From an uncultured Bacteroidales bacterium (GTDB taxonomy: Bacteria; Bacteroidota; Bacteroidia; Bacteroidales; Paludibacteraceae), in the NCBI GenBank assembly GCA_946405045.1, contig CAMJFV010000166.1, positions 1 to 5,318 on the forward strand: a stretch of 5,318 bases of DNA, written 5' to 3'. The translations under genes and the position numbers were made by a program. The number at the start of each line of letters is the position of its first letter. Position 1 is the first letter of the stretch. Of the stretch, positions 1-5,318 are shown one piece after another. The notes beneath the pieces were generated by a model, which saw only the letters and a program-made list of their open reading frames with translations, was not told where the DNA came from and ran no database searches.

Positions 1-64
1 ACCACAAAATCGCTTAAATCAACAATTATTTATTTTCTGCAAATCTAAGGTTACGCATTATGAA

Positions 65-2179
65 TTAAGAAATGTTTCCCCATATGTTCAGCTCACGTGC
101 CAGGTGTGCGAGTTGGTTTACATATATCTGATTCTCTGGAAGTTTCAGATCTGGATCATTTGCTATGATGGCTATTGAGGCGTCACGTGCTCGCATGAGG
201 ATCACACCGTCGGTGGCGATGTTTGCGATACGCATTTTCATCGGCGTTCCGCTCTGCTGTGTGCCTTCAATGTCGCCCTCTCCACGCATACGTAGATCGG
301 CTTCCGCAATCTCAAAACCGTCGTTGGTACGAGTCATGATCTCCATCCTGCGTATTGTCTCTTTGGCAAGTTTGACATCTGTCACCAAAATGCAGTAGCT
401 CTGGTCCGCACCTCGTCCTACTCGTCCGCGTAACTGGTGGAGCTGGCTGAGACCGAATCTTTCTGCACTCTCTATCACCATCACACTTGCGTTCGGCACG
501 TTCACTCCGACCTCAATCACCGTCGTCGCAACCATTATGTTGGCTTGACCTGACACGAATTTCTGCATGTTCTCGTCTTTCTCCTCGGTCGTCATCTTGC
601 CGTGAACCATACATATATTATATTGTGGTTGAGGAAACACAGCGCAAAGTCGTTGGTATCCTGCGGTAAGATTTTCAAAATCCAGTTTTTCGCTCTCCTT
701 TATCAGCGGAAACACCACATATACCTGTCTTCCTTTGGCTATCTCCATACGCATGAAATGGTACAGACGCTCTCTGTTGGTGTCGTATTGGTGATAGGTC
801 TGGATCGGTTTTCTGCCTGGAGGCAATTCATCAATCACGGAGACGGAGAGGTCGCCATACAGAGTCATTGCCAGTGTTCGGGGGATGGGAGTCGCTGTCA
901 TCACAAGTATGTGGGGAGGAACAGTGTTCTTATGCCATAGTTTGGAACGTTGTTCCACACCGAATCTGTGTTGCTCGTCGATGATTGCCATGCCGAGGTT
1001 GGCAAACTCCACCGTGTCTTCAAGAATAGCGTGGGTGCCGATGAGCACTTGCGTCTCCCCTGATTTTATCGACGGCAACAGTTTTTTGCGGACCGCGGCT
1101 TTCGTGCTTCCGGTCAGAAGAGCCACGTTGACGCCTATTGGAGTCAGCTGGTTGAAGATAGTCTCGAAATGTTGGTTGGCAAGTATTTCCGTCGGAGCGA
1201 GCAAACACGCTTGATAGCCATTGTCGAGAGCCATCAGCATTGTCATTGTGGCGACGAGGGTCTTTCCGCTTCCCACGTCACCCTGAAGCAGACGGTTCAT
1301 CTGTTTGCCAGTGCGGACATCCTCACGTATCTCTTTCAGCACACGTTTCTGTGCGCCTGTGAGAGGGAAGGGAAGTTGTTGGTTGTAGAAGTTGTTGAAA
1401 TAGTCAGCGATGCGTGAAAACACAAGACCGTGTTCGTTGATCTGGCGTTTATACGCGCGCTGCATCTTCAGCTGGATATAGAAAAGTTCTTCAAACTTCA
1501 GTCTGTATTGTGCTTCTGCCAATGTCTGTGAGTTTTCTGGACTGTGGATGTTCCAGATAGCTCTGTTGAGTTCCATCAGATTCTCCCGCTCACGTATGTC
1601 AGCAGGAAGAGTCTCTTCGAGAGGCGACGTTTTCAGGTTTTGCAACTCATCCATAATGATTTGTCGAAGGCCGGCGGAATCCAGATAGTTGCGTTTCATC
1701 TTGTCGGAGGTGTTGTACATGCTCATCAGACCATTGGTGAGATGTTTTTTTGAAGCCGACTCGATGGTGTCCATCTCAGGATGTGCGATCTGGCATCTGC
1801 CTCCAAACACGGTAGGTTTGCCGAAGATGATGTATTCTTTGTCTATCTGAATACGGTCGATAAAATATTGTACACCTTGGAACCACACAAGAGATATGGA
1901 GTCTCTTCCGTCGGAAAATTCTGCGGTGAGACGCAGTTGTCGCCCTTTGCCGACGGTTTTCATCGATACTATTTTGCCTTTTATCTGGACGTAGGTGTTT
2001 GCACCTGAAATTTCACGGATGGAGTAGAATTTGCTTCTGTCGATGTATCTGTAGGGGAAATAATACAACAAGTCTTCTGGGTGAAACACTTCTATTTCTC
2101 CCTTCAACACTTCTGCTTTGCGTGGAGAGACGCCTCTGCAGTGTGTCAGTTCCCTTGTTCTGTAGAATGCAGTCGACAA
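65..2179 (-). CDS. recG: ATP-dependent DNA helicase RecG
   Basis: RecG is a cytosolic superfamily 2 helicase that remodels stalled replication forks, Holliday junctions, D-loops and R-loops. The product is 704 residues, a normal full length. An N-terminal helical segment with a GVSP hairpin (about 14-25) and the LLYYFPYRY stretch (37-45) lead into an OB-fold wedge domain (about 60-140) that splits branched DNA. The motor follows: Walker A GDVGSGKT (300-307), APTEIL (328-333), DEQH (401-404), TATPIPRT (428-435), ATTVIEVGVNVP (551-562) and arginine-finger motif QLRGRVGRG (582-590). The RecG-typical RGEGDIEGTQQSG lies at 632-644. All catalytic motifs are intact. The start is TTG: no in-frame ATG lies between it and the upstream TAG at 2216-2218, the next internal Met is near residue 73, and TTG gives the family's usual N-terminus. 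There is no Shine-Dalgarno sequence. It is probably the last gene of an ispD-small ORF-recG transcript; I see no promoter of its own. Confidence 0.97.
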   Translation of the reverse strand: MSTAFYRTRELTHCRGVSPRKAEVLKGEIEVFHPEDLLYYFPYRYIDRSKFYSIREISGANTYVQIKGKIVSMKTVGKGRQLRLTAEFSDGRDSISLVWFQGVQYFIDRIQIDKEYIIFGKPTVFGGRCQIAHPEMDTIESASKKHLTNGLMSMYNTSDKMKRNYLDSAGLRQIIMDELQNLKTSPLEETLPADIRERENLMELNRAIWNIHSPENSQTLAEAQYRLKFEELFYIQLKMQRAYKRQINEHGLVFSRIADYFNNFYNQQLPFPLTGAQKRVLKEIREDVRTGKQMNRLLQGDVGSGKTLVATMTMLMALDNGYQACLLAPTEILANQHFETIFNQLTPIGVNVALLTGSTKAAVRKKLLPSIKSGETQVLIGTHAILEDTVEFANLGMAIIDEQHRFGVEQRSKLWHKNTVPPHILVMTATPIPRTLAMTLYGDLSVSVIDELPPGRKPIQTYHQYDTNRERLYHFMRMEIAKGRQVYVVFPLIKESEKLDFENLTAGYQRLCAVFPQPQYNICMVHGKMTTEEKDENMQKFVSGQANIMVATTVIEVGVNVPNASVMVIESAERFGLSQLHQLRGRVGRGADQSYCILVTDVKLAKETIRRMEIMTRTNDGFEIAEADLRMRGEGDIEGTQQSGTPMKMRIANIATDGVILMRARDASIAIIANDPDLKLPENQIYVNQLAHLARELNIWGNIS

Positions 2180-2229
2180 ATTATTAGTGTTATATTTATC
2201 TTTTTCTCCAATTCTCTAATGCCAAATTA

Positions 2230-2505
2230 TCAAATCGAGAAAAGTGTTTGGTGTTTACGAGTTTTATGTTTTGTCCTGAATTCTTTAATGTCATTGCACA
2301 TTTTTTCTGCTGAGACAAAGTCCTCTTTCTCCCCGCACAACGACATTACAAAATTTTCGTATTCAGTATCTTCTTTTTTTGTTTCTTTTAATTTAACATT
2401 AACCAATGCTTTTGCATAGGCTTTAACCATATCAATAAAATCTTTTTTTGACCAAGGCATTGAAGATGGCACTTCTATTTCTATATTTATTGTTGACATA
2501 GGCAT
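2230..2505 (-). CDS. small antitoxin-like protein (orphan), function unproven
   Basis: This is a 91-residue soluble protein with no signal peptide or membrane segment. The first part (5-13, INIEIEVPS, then a charged helix to about 45) resembles the short beta strand plus helix at the start of many small Bacteroidota antitoxins. The second part (55-77) has the pattern S-L-C-G, acidic residues, SAE, DI, then R, resembling antitoxin tails of the form LxG-x-W-x-D-D-x-SAEEI-x(3)-I-x(3)-R that accompany PIN-type toxins. This likeness is from memory of the family and was not searched. No toxin gene is adjacent: recG begins 50 bases downstream and ispD ends 41 bases upstream. By hand count the 300 bases at 2221-2520 are about 31% G+C, against about 54% for a 120-base sample of recG, which suggests separate acquisition or weak constraint. 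The start could be Met1 (2505) or Met3 (2499); neither has a Shine-Dalgarno sequence. It may instead be an unrelated lineage-specific small protein. Confidence 0.6.
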   Translation of the reverse strand: MPMSTINIEIEVPSSMPWSKKDFIDMVKAYAKALVNVKLKETKKEDTEYENFVMSLCGEKEDFVSAEKMCNDIKEFRTKHKTRKHQTLFSI

Positions 2506-2546
2506 AAATTTTAGGATGACTTATAGCTTTGAAATTTAGATTTCGT

Positions 2547-3224
2547 TTATTGTTTTAATATATATTCAGCAATAGCGAGATCCATTGGAGTTGTGATTTT
2601 TATATTTTCACGACAGCCCTCAACCAATGTGATTTTGTGTCCTCCATATTCCACCACGCTAGCATCGTCTGTGAATGTCTCGATGAATCCGGCTCCGTAT
2701 GAACGCTTCAGCAGTTGCAAATCAAACACTTGTGGAGTCTGAACAAGTTTGACCATTCTTCTGTCTATCTGAGAGTTCTCTCCATTCTGTGAGAGAATAC
2801 GTACGGAGTCGACTGAATCAACAACAGGGACAACAGCTTTGTGTTTCGCTGCCGCATCATACAAACGGTTGATCATTTCTGCTGATACGAAAGGACGAAC
2901 ACCGTCGTGAACTCCGACGAGAGCATCACCGTCGGCCTGGATGGTATTCAATCCATTCAGCACGGAGTGGAAACGCGTCTTTCCACCTTCAACAATTGTG
3001 ATGCCGTCGGCATTGAAACCATACTCTTTGCAGCATTTGTTCCAATAGTCGAAATGAGTGGCAGGCAGACAAACGATTATTTTAATTCCGTCTACTGCAT
3101 TTCTGAAAGCATCAATGGTGCGCAAAAGGATTGGCTTGCCGGCAATCGGCAGAAACTGTTTAGGTATTTCCGTACCCATTCTTAATCCTGAACCTCCGGC
3201 TACTATTATCACAAATATATTCAT
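2547..3224 (-). CDS. ispD: 2-C-methyl-D-erythritol 4-phosphate cytidylyltransferase
   Basis: IspD is a cytosolic enzyme that joins CTP and 2-C-methyl-D-erythritol 4-phosphate to give CDP-methylerythritol and pyrophosphate, the third step of the MEP route to isoprenoids (quinones, undecaprenyl phosphate). The product is 225 residues, normal for a single-domain IspD. The nucleotide-binding loop is VAGGSGLRMG (8-17) followed by PKQFL (21-25), with Arg15 and Lys22 at the positions of the E. coli catalytic Arg20 and Lys27. GGKTRFHSVLNGL (80-92), VHDGVRPF (105-112, metal-binding Asp107), TPQVF (163-167), FTDDASVVE (184-192) and ENIKITTP (206-213, Lys209) complete the active site and dimer arm. It lacks the fused IspF domain. 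TarI-type ribitol-phosphate cytidylyltransferases are relatives, but the motif set and the absence of teichoic-acid neighbours favour IspD. It is divergent from metA across 85 bases. The only Shine-Dalgarno-like bases (GGAG) sit one base from the ATG, too close to be typical. Confidence 0.94.
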   Translation of the reverse strand: MNIFVIIVAGGSGLRMGTEIPKQFLPIAGKPILLRTIDAFRNAVDGIKIIVCLPATHFDYWNKCCKEYGFNADGITIVEGGKTRFHSVLNGLNTIQADGDALVGVHDGVRPFVSAEMINRLYDAAAKHKAVVPVVDSVDSVRILSQNGENSQIDRRMVKLVQTPQVFDLQLLKRSYGAGFIETFTDDASVVEYGGHKITLVEGCRENIKITTPMDLAIAEYILKQ

Positions 3225-3238
3225 ACTCCACTTGTAAA

Positions 3239-3272
3239 TTTGTTCAAAAATATTAAAAAATGCTTATCTTTG
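3239..3272 (+). promoter_or_regulatory. candidate Bacteroidota-type promoter of metA
   Basis: A TTTG box at 3239-3242 (-33 element) and TATCTTTG at 3265-3272 match the Bacteroidota primary sigma consensus TTTG / TAnnTTTG. The spacer is 22 bases, slightly longer than the usual 20 or so. Transcription would start near 3277-3280, leaving a leader of only about 30 bases before metA, too short for a SAM riboswitch. The site is interleaved with a candidate promoter on the other strand. Confidence 0.6.
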
Positions 3273-3276
3273 CAAA
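3245..3276 (-). promoter_or_regulatory. candidate Bacteroidota-type promoter of ispD
   Basis: Read on the minus strand, TTTG (3276-3273) is followed after exactly 20 bases by TATTTTTG (3252-3245), a full match to the TTTG / TAnnTTTG consensus. Transcription would begin near 3238-3240, giving a leader of about 15 bases before the ispD ATG at 3224. I find no other consensus box on this strand upstream of the small ORF or of recG, so this promoter may serve all three genes. The A/T-richness of the spacer makes chance matches possible. Confidence 0.5.
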
Positions 3277-3298
3277 GAAATTGAGAAGAGAACTAAAG

Positions 3299-3306
3299 AA
3301 GGAGGT
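3299..3306 (+). promoter_or_regulatory. strong Shine-Dalgarno sequence of metA
   Basis: AAGGAGGT is a full complement to the 16S rRNA anti-Shine-Dalgarno core and ends 3 bases before the metA ATG at 3310 (4 bases after GGAGG). It fixes the metA start. It stands out because the other genes here have none in a good position, as is usual for Bacteroidota. Confidence 0.75.
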
Positions 3307-3309
3307 ATT

Positions 3310-4227
3310 ATGCCGTTAAACATACCGAAGAATTTGCCGGCGGTTGATGAACTGAAGAAAGAGAACATTTTTGTTAAAGATTCTATTGAAGCCGCCAATC
3401 AAGACATCCGACCATTAAAGATTGTGATACTTAATCTTATGCCAGTCAAGATTACGACAGAGACAGATTTGATCCGTCTTTTGTCTAATTCGCCATTGCA
3501 GATCGAGATTGAGTTCATGCAGATCTCTAGTCACACATCGAAGCATACTCCTATCGAACATATGATGGCATTCTATAAGAGTTTTGAGGTCTTGAAGAAA
3601 AACAAATACGACGGTATGATCATTACTGGAGCACCTCTTGAATTTATGGATTATGAAGAGGTGTCGTATTGGAATGAGCTCACAGAGATTTTTGATTGGG
3701 CGCGTACACACGTCACATCCACACTTTACGTTTGTTGGGGAGCTTTTGCTTCACTCTACCATTTCTATGGCATAAACAAGGTGATGAAGGACTCGAAGAT
3801 TTTCGGTGTGTTCGAGCATAAGATCCTTGAACCGCTGAATCCTATTTTCCGTGGATTTGACGATACATTCTACGTGCCTCACAGCCGTCATTGTACTTTG
3901 GATAAAAAAGATGTTGAGGCTGTGCCTGATTTGAAGATTCTTGCGGAGGGCGACGTGCCTGGCCCATACATGATGATGGCAAATAACGGTAGAGAGTTTT
4001 TCTTGACTGGTCATCCTGAGTATTCTCCATACACTCTTGATACTGAATACCGCAGAGATCTGGAGAAGGGATTGCCGATAGAGCCTCCTATCAACTACTA
4101 TAAGGACAATGATCCTGAAAAGGGACCTCAGGTGAGGTGGAGAAGTTATGCGAATTTGTTCTACACCAATTGGTTGAATTATTTCGTTTATCAGATCACT
4201 CCATACGATATCAATCTGGTGAAGTGA
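3310..4227 (+). CDS. metA: homoserine O-acetyltransferase (MetA family)
   Basis: This cytosolic enzyme acylates the hydroxyl of L-homoserine, the committed step of methionine synthesis; the product is used by a gamma-synthase or sulfhydrylase not in this window. The 305 residues match the usual family length and align with E. coli MetA numbering almost without gaps. Catalytic Cys142 (VCWGA, 141-145) and the His235/Glu237 pair (TGHPEYS, 233-239) are present. ITGAPLE (105-111) places Glu at position 111; in Bacillus cereus MetA Glu111 dictates acetyl-CoA use and Gly gives succinyl-CoA use, so I infer an acetyltransferase despite the common name homoserine O-succinyltransferase. One oddity: the block after Cys142 reads WGAFASL, with Phe146 where most members I recall have Gln. 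The start is set by a strong Shine-Dalgarno sequence. It is probably monocistronic, with a hairpin downstream; no methionine-pathway neighbour is visible. Confidence 0.95.
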   Translation: MPLNIPKNLPAVDELKKENIFVKDSIEAANQDIRPLKIVILNLMPVKITTETDLIRLLSNSPLQIEIEFMQISSHTSKHTPIEHMMAFYKSFEVLKKNKYDGMIITGAPLEFMDYEEVSYWNELTEIFDWARTHVTSTLYVCWGAFASLYHFYGINKVMKDSKIFGVFEHKILEPLNPIFRGFDDTFYVPHSRHCTLDKKDVEAVPDLKILAEGDVPGPYMMMANNGREFFLTGHPEYSPYTLDTEYRRDLEKGLPIEPPINYYKDNDPEKGPQVRWRSYANLFYTNWLNYFVYQITPYDINLVK

Positions 4228-4263
4228 TTTAGAAATACTTCGTTTGGTATGACTATAAATATG

Positions 4264-4306
4264 AAATAGGTTCCGTGTCCAATTATATGTGGTATGGAGC
4301 CTATTT
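4264..4306 (+). terminator. hairpin after metA, possible terminator
   Basis: AAATAGGTTCC (4264-4274) pairs with GGAGCCTATTT (4296-4306) over 11 bp with one G-U pair. The 21-base loop can form a further 3-bp stem (CCA 4279-4281 with TGG 4290-4292). It lies 36 bases after the metA stop and 15 bases before the next ATG. There is no U-tract after the stem, only TTT within it, so it may be a weak terminator, an attenuating or processing structure, or a leader element of the next gene. Confidence 0.4.
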
Positions 4307-4321
4307 GCATTGATAATAGAT

Positions 4322-4888
4322 ATGGAATGGATCAGGAAAAGAATTAAGTTATGGAGGATTTGTTCCAAGGTTTTGTTTTGTCTGACGACTATTGCTTTTT
4401 ACACTTGCTCTTCTTCAACCGACAAGACAAATGAGTTTCAGTGTAATGGTGGAATCGTGAGATTGGACCAGGTGAACGACAGTCTGCATTTCTTGAAATT
4501 CATCCGCAATGATTCAGTGGTTTCTGAGTGGATGCTGAAATATCCCGTCTATCGGCTGGATCATGGAGATTTGGATGGCGACGGGAAGGAAGAGATCGCT
4601 GTGGGTGTGATAAAGAGCACTCGGTATTTCAAGAATAAGGGGAAACGGTTGTTCATTTTCCAACTCAATTCTTACGACCATATCAGACCGTTGTGGCTGG
4701 GATCCAGAGCCGGCAGTGAACTGATTGATTTCCATATCGAACGTGATTCTGTCCCTGCACGTGTCATCACTCAAAACGAGTATGACGAGCGTATATTTCC
4801 GGATTCTATCAACAGTCGGAATTTTAAGGGGATACGTTTCAAACTTGGTGTTTTTGGATTGAATTTTGAAAATTACGTAACAAAATAA
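4322..4888 (+). CDS. probable lipoprotein with calcium-loop (FG-GAP/VCBS-like) motif
   Basis: I do not recognise a named gene. The ATG at 4322 gives 188 residues beginning with a basic stretch (RKRIK), a hydrophobic core (about 17-26) and Cys29 followed by three Ser, which looks like a lipoprotein signal; FYTC is a poor lipobox, so a plain signal peptide is possible. The mature part has one DLDGDGKEE loop (83-91) with Asp83, Asp85, Asp87 and a downstream Glu, as in FG-GAP/VCBS or EF-hand-like calcium sites. It then runs into EIAVGVIKSTRY (91-102) and RPLWLGSR (122-129), a combination I recall from uncharacterised Bacteroidota lipoproteins. A single motif is too little for a full beta-propeller. 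Extending to GTG at 4289 would place the start in a hairpin loop and put 11 residues ahead of the signal, so I reject it. The next lipoprotein gene follows after 7 bases, so the two are probably cotranscribed. It is probably anchored in the envelope; the ligand is unknown. Confidence 0.75.
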   Translation: MEWIRKRIKLWRICSKVLFCLTTIAFYTCSSSTDKTNEFQCNGGIVRLDQVNDSLHFLKFIRNDSVVSEWMLKYPVYRLDHGDLDGDGKEEIAVGVIKSTRYFKNKGKRLFIFQLNSYDHIRPLWLGSRAGSELIDFHIERDSVPARVITQNEYDERIFPDSINSRNFKGIRFKLGVFGLNFENYVTK

Positions 4889-4895
4889 AAAGCCT

Positions 4896-5318
4896 ATGAA
4901 AAGAATATACATGGCATGCGTATTTATCGCAAGTGTGATATTGGCGGCTTGCAATGATAAAGCTGCGGAGGTGCCAGGCTCAACAAACAATTCCGATAGT
5001 ATTTCGGTTAATGCGGAAACAGAACAAGCAGAATTTGACAGTTTACTTTTAGATTCCATATACTACAATATGGATCTCAACAGATTATCGTATTCGGATC
5101 TGTACTTGTTGTATCACTATCCATACGCAAAACATGCGTTCTGGTTTAAGGAGTATGAACTTAATGCAAAATATACTTCTTTGAAATGGTATGAAGATCT
5201 TATTAATGAGACTTACTATGAAGAAAAATCGTATGACGGTGGAAGTTATTGGGAACTGAAGGCGGATTTGAGTCCCGACTATTGGAAGAGATGGTACAAT
5301 GATTACGATCGTTTGAAG
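4896..5318 (+). CDS. YARHG-domain lipoprotein, 3' end beyond window
   Basis: The first 141 codons are open to the window edge with no stop, so the gene is partial only because of the cut. The N-terminus MKR plus a hydrophobic core ends in LAAC (16-19), a good lipobox with Cys19 as the lipidated residue; an Asn/Ser/Glu-rich linker follows to about residue 48. Residues 64-101 fit the YARHG domain: LSYSDL (64-69), YAKHAFWF (77-84), where the usual YARHG reads YAKHA with Ala for Gly, and KWYEDL (97-102), corresponding to the WY that closes the domain. The tail (105-141) is rich in Tyr and Trp. YARHG domains occur in extracytoplasmic proteins of Bacteroidota and Firmicutes and have no established biochemical role. 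It lies 7 bases after the calcium-loop lipoprotein gene, which suggests one transcript and possibly a shared complex. ATG at 4896 is the clear start; there is no Shine-Dalgarno sequence. Confidence 0.8.
   Translation, partial: MKRIYMACVFIASVILAACNDKAAEVPGSTNNSDSISVNAETEQAEFDSLLLDSIYYNMDLNRLSYSDLYLLYHYPYAKHAFWFKEYELNAKYTSLKWYEDLINETYYEEKSYDGGSYWELKADLSPDYWKRWYNDYDRLK

Noticed and set aside
40..47. CAAATCTA, i.e. TAGATTTG on the minus strand, a -7 box for a gene left of the window
   Set aside because: No CAAA (-33) at the right distance near 67-72, and the target gene is outside the window; a single 6-of-6 box in AT-rich DNA is weak.
1..64. Terminator after recG
   Set aside because: I see no stem with a T-run on the leftward strand; the stretch is simply AT-rich and is cut by the window edge.
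2506..2546. Separate promoter for the small ORF and recG
   Set aside because: No CAAAnnTA (reverse of TAnnTTTG) is present here or in 2180-2229, so transcription from ispD is the simpler reading.
3273..3309. Possible SAM riboswitch ahead of metA
   Set aside because: With the candidate promoter at 3239-3272 the leader is about 30 bases, too short for any SAM riboswitch class I know, and no stem is visible.
4289..4321. GTG start extending the first lipoprotein by 11 residues
   Set aside because: The GTG lies in the loop of the 4264-4306 hairpin, has no ribosome binding site, and would move the signal peptide away from the N-terminus. The ATG at 4322 gives a normal signal layout.
3751..4368. 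205-codon minus-strand open frame opposite metA
   Set aside because: It mirrors well-conserved metA codons including the His235 region and has a translation typical of an antisense shadow.
4514..5059. 181-codon open frame on the minus strand
   Set aside because: It spans the junction of the two plus-strand lipoprotein genes, which have clear signals and motifs, and its own translation shows no recognisable domain.

Overview
The window looks like chromosomal DNA of a Bacteroidales bacterium (Bacteroidota). Four things point there. Promoter boxes of the Bacteroidota TAnnTTTG / TTTG type lie between ispD and metA. Most genes have no Shine-Dalgarno sequence and AT-rich leaders. The RecG, IspD and MetA sequences are of the Bacteroides/Prevotella kind. 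Two adjacent surface lipoproteins have an organisation common in that group. A genus cannot be fixed by eye.

Layout. Positions 65-3224 hold a leftward gene set: ispD (MEP isoprenoid pathway), a 91-codon AT-rich small gene resembling a type II antitoxin, and recG (branched-DNA helicase, TTG start). Gaps are only 41 and 50 bases and I see no internal promoter, so the three are probably one transcript. From an 85-base divergent spacer, metA runs rightward (3310-4227). It is a homoserine O-acyltransferase whose Glu111 predicts acetyl-CoA as donor. After metA comes a 94-base spacer with an 11-bp hairpin, then two rightward lipoprotein genes 7 bases apart. The first is a 188-residue protein with a calcium-loop (FG-GAP/VCBS-like) motif. 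The second is a YARHG-domain lipoprotein cut by the window end.

How they relate. ispD, recG and metA are unlinked housekeeping functions: isoprenoid precursor synthesis, replication-fork repair and methionine synthesis. The most distinctive regulatory feature is the ispD-metA spacer, where two candidate promoters on opposite strands occupy the same 38 bases and share inverted TTTG/CAAA elements, so they probably cannot be used simultaneously. The lipoprotein pair is probably a separate envelope module of unknown role.

No mobile element, CRISPR array, tRNA, rRNA or convincing riboswitch is visible. I found no clearly new multi-gene system. The items most worth checking are the interleaved promoters, the solitary antitoxin-like gene inside the ispD-recG unit, the unusual active-site neighbourhood of MetA, and the lipoprotein pair.
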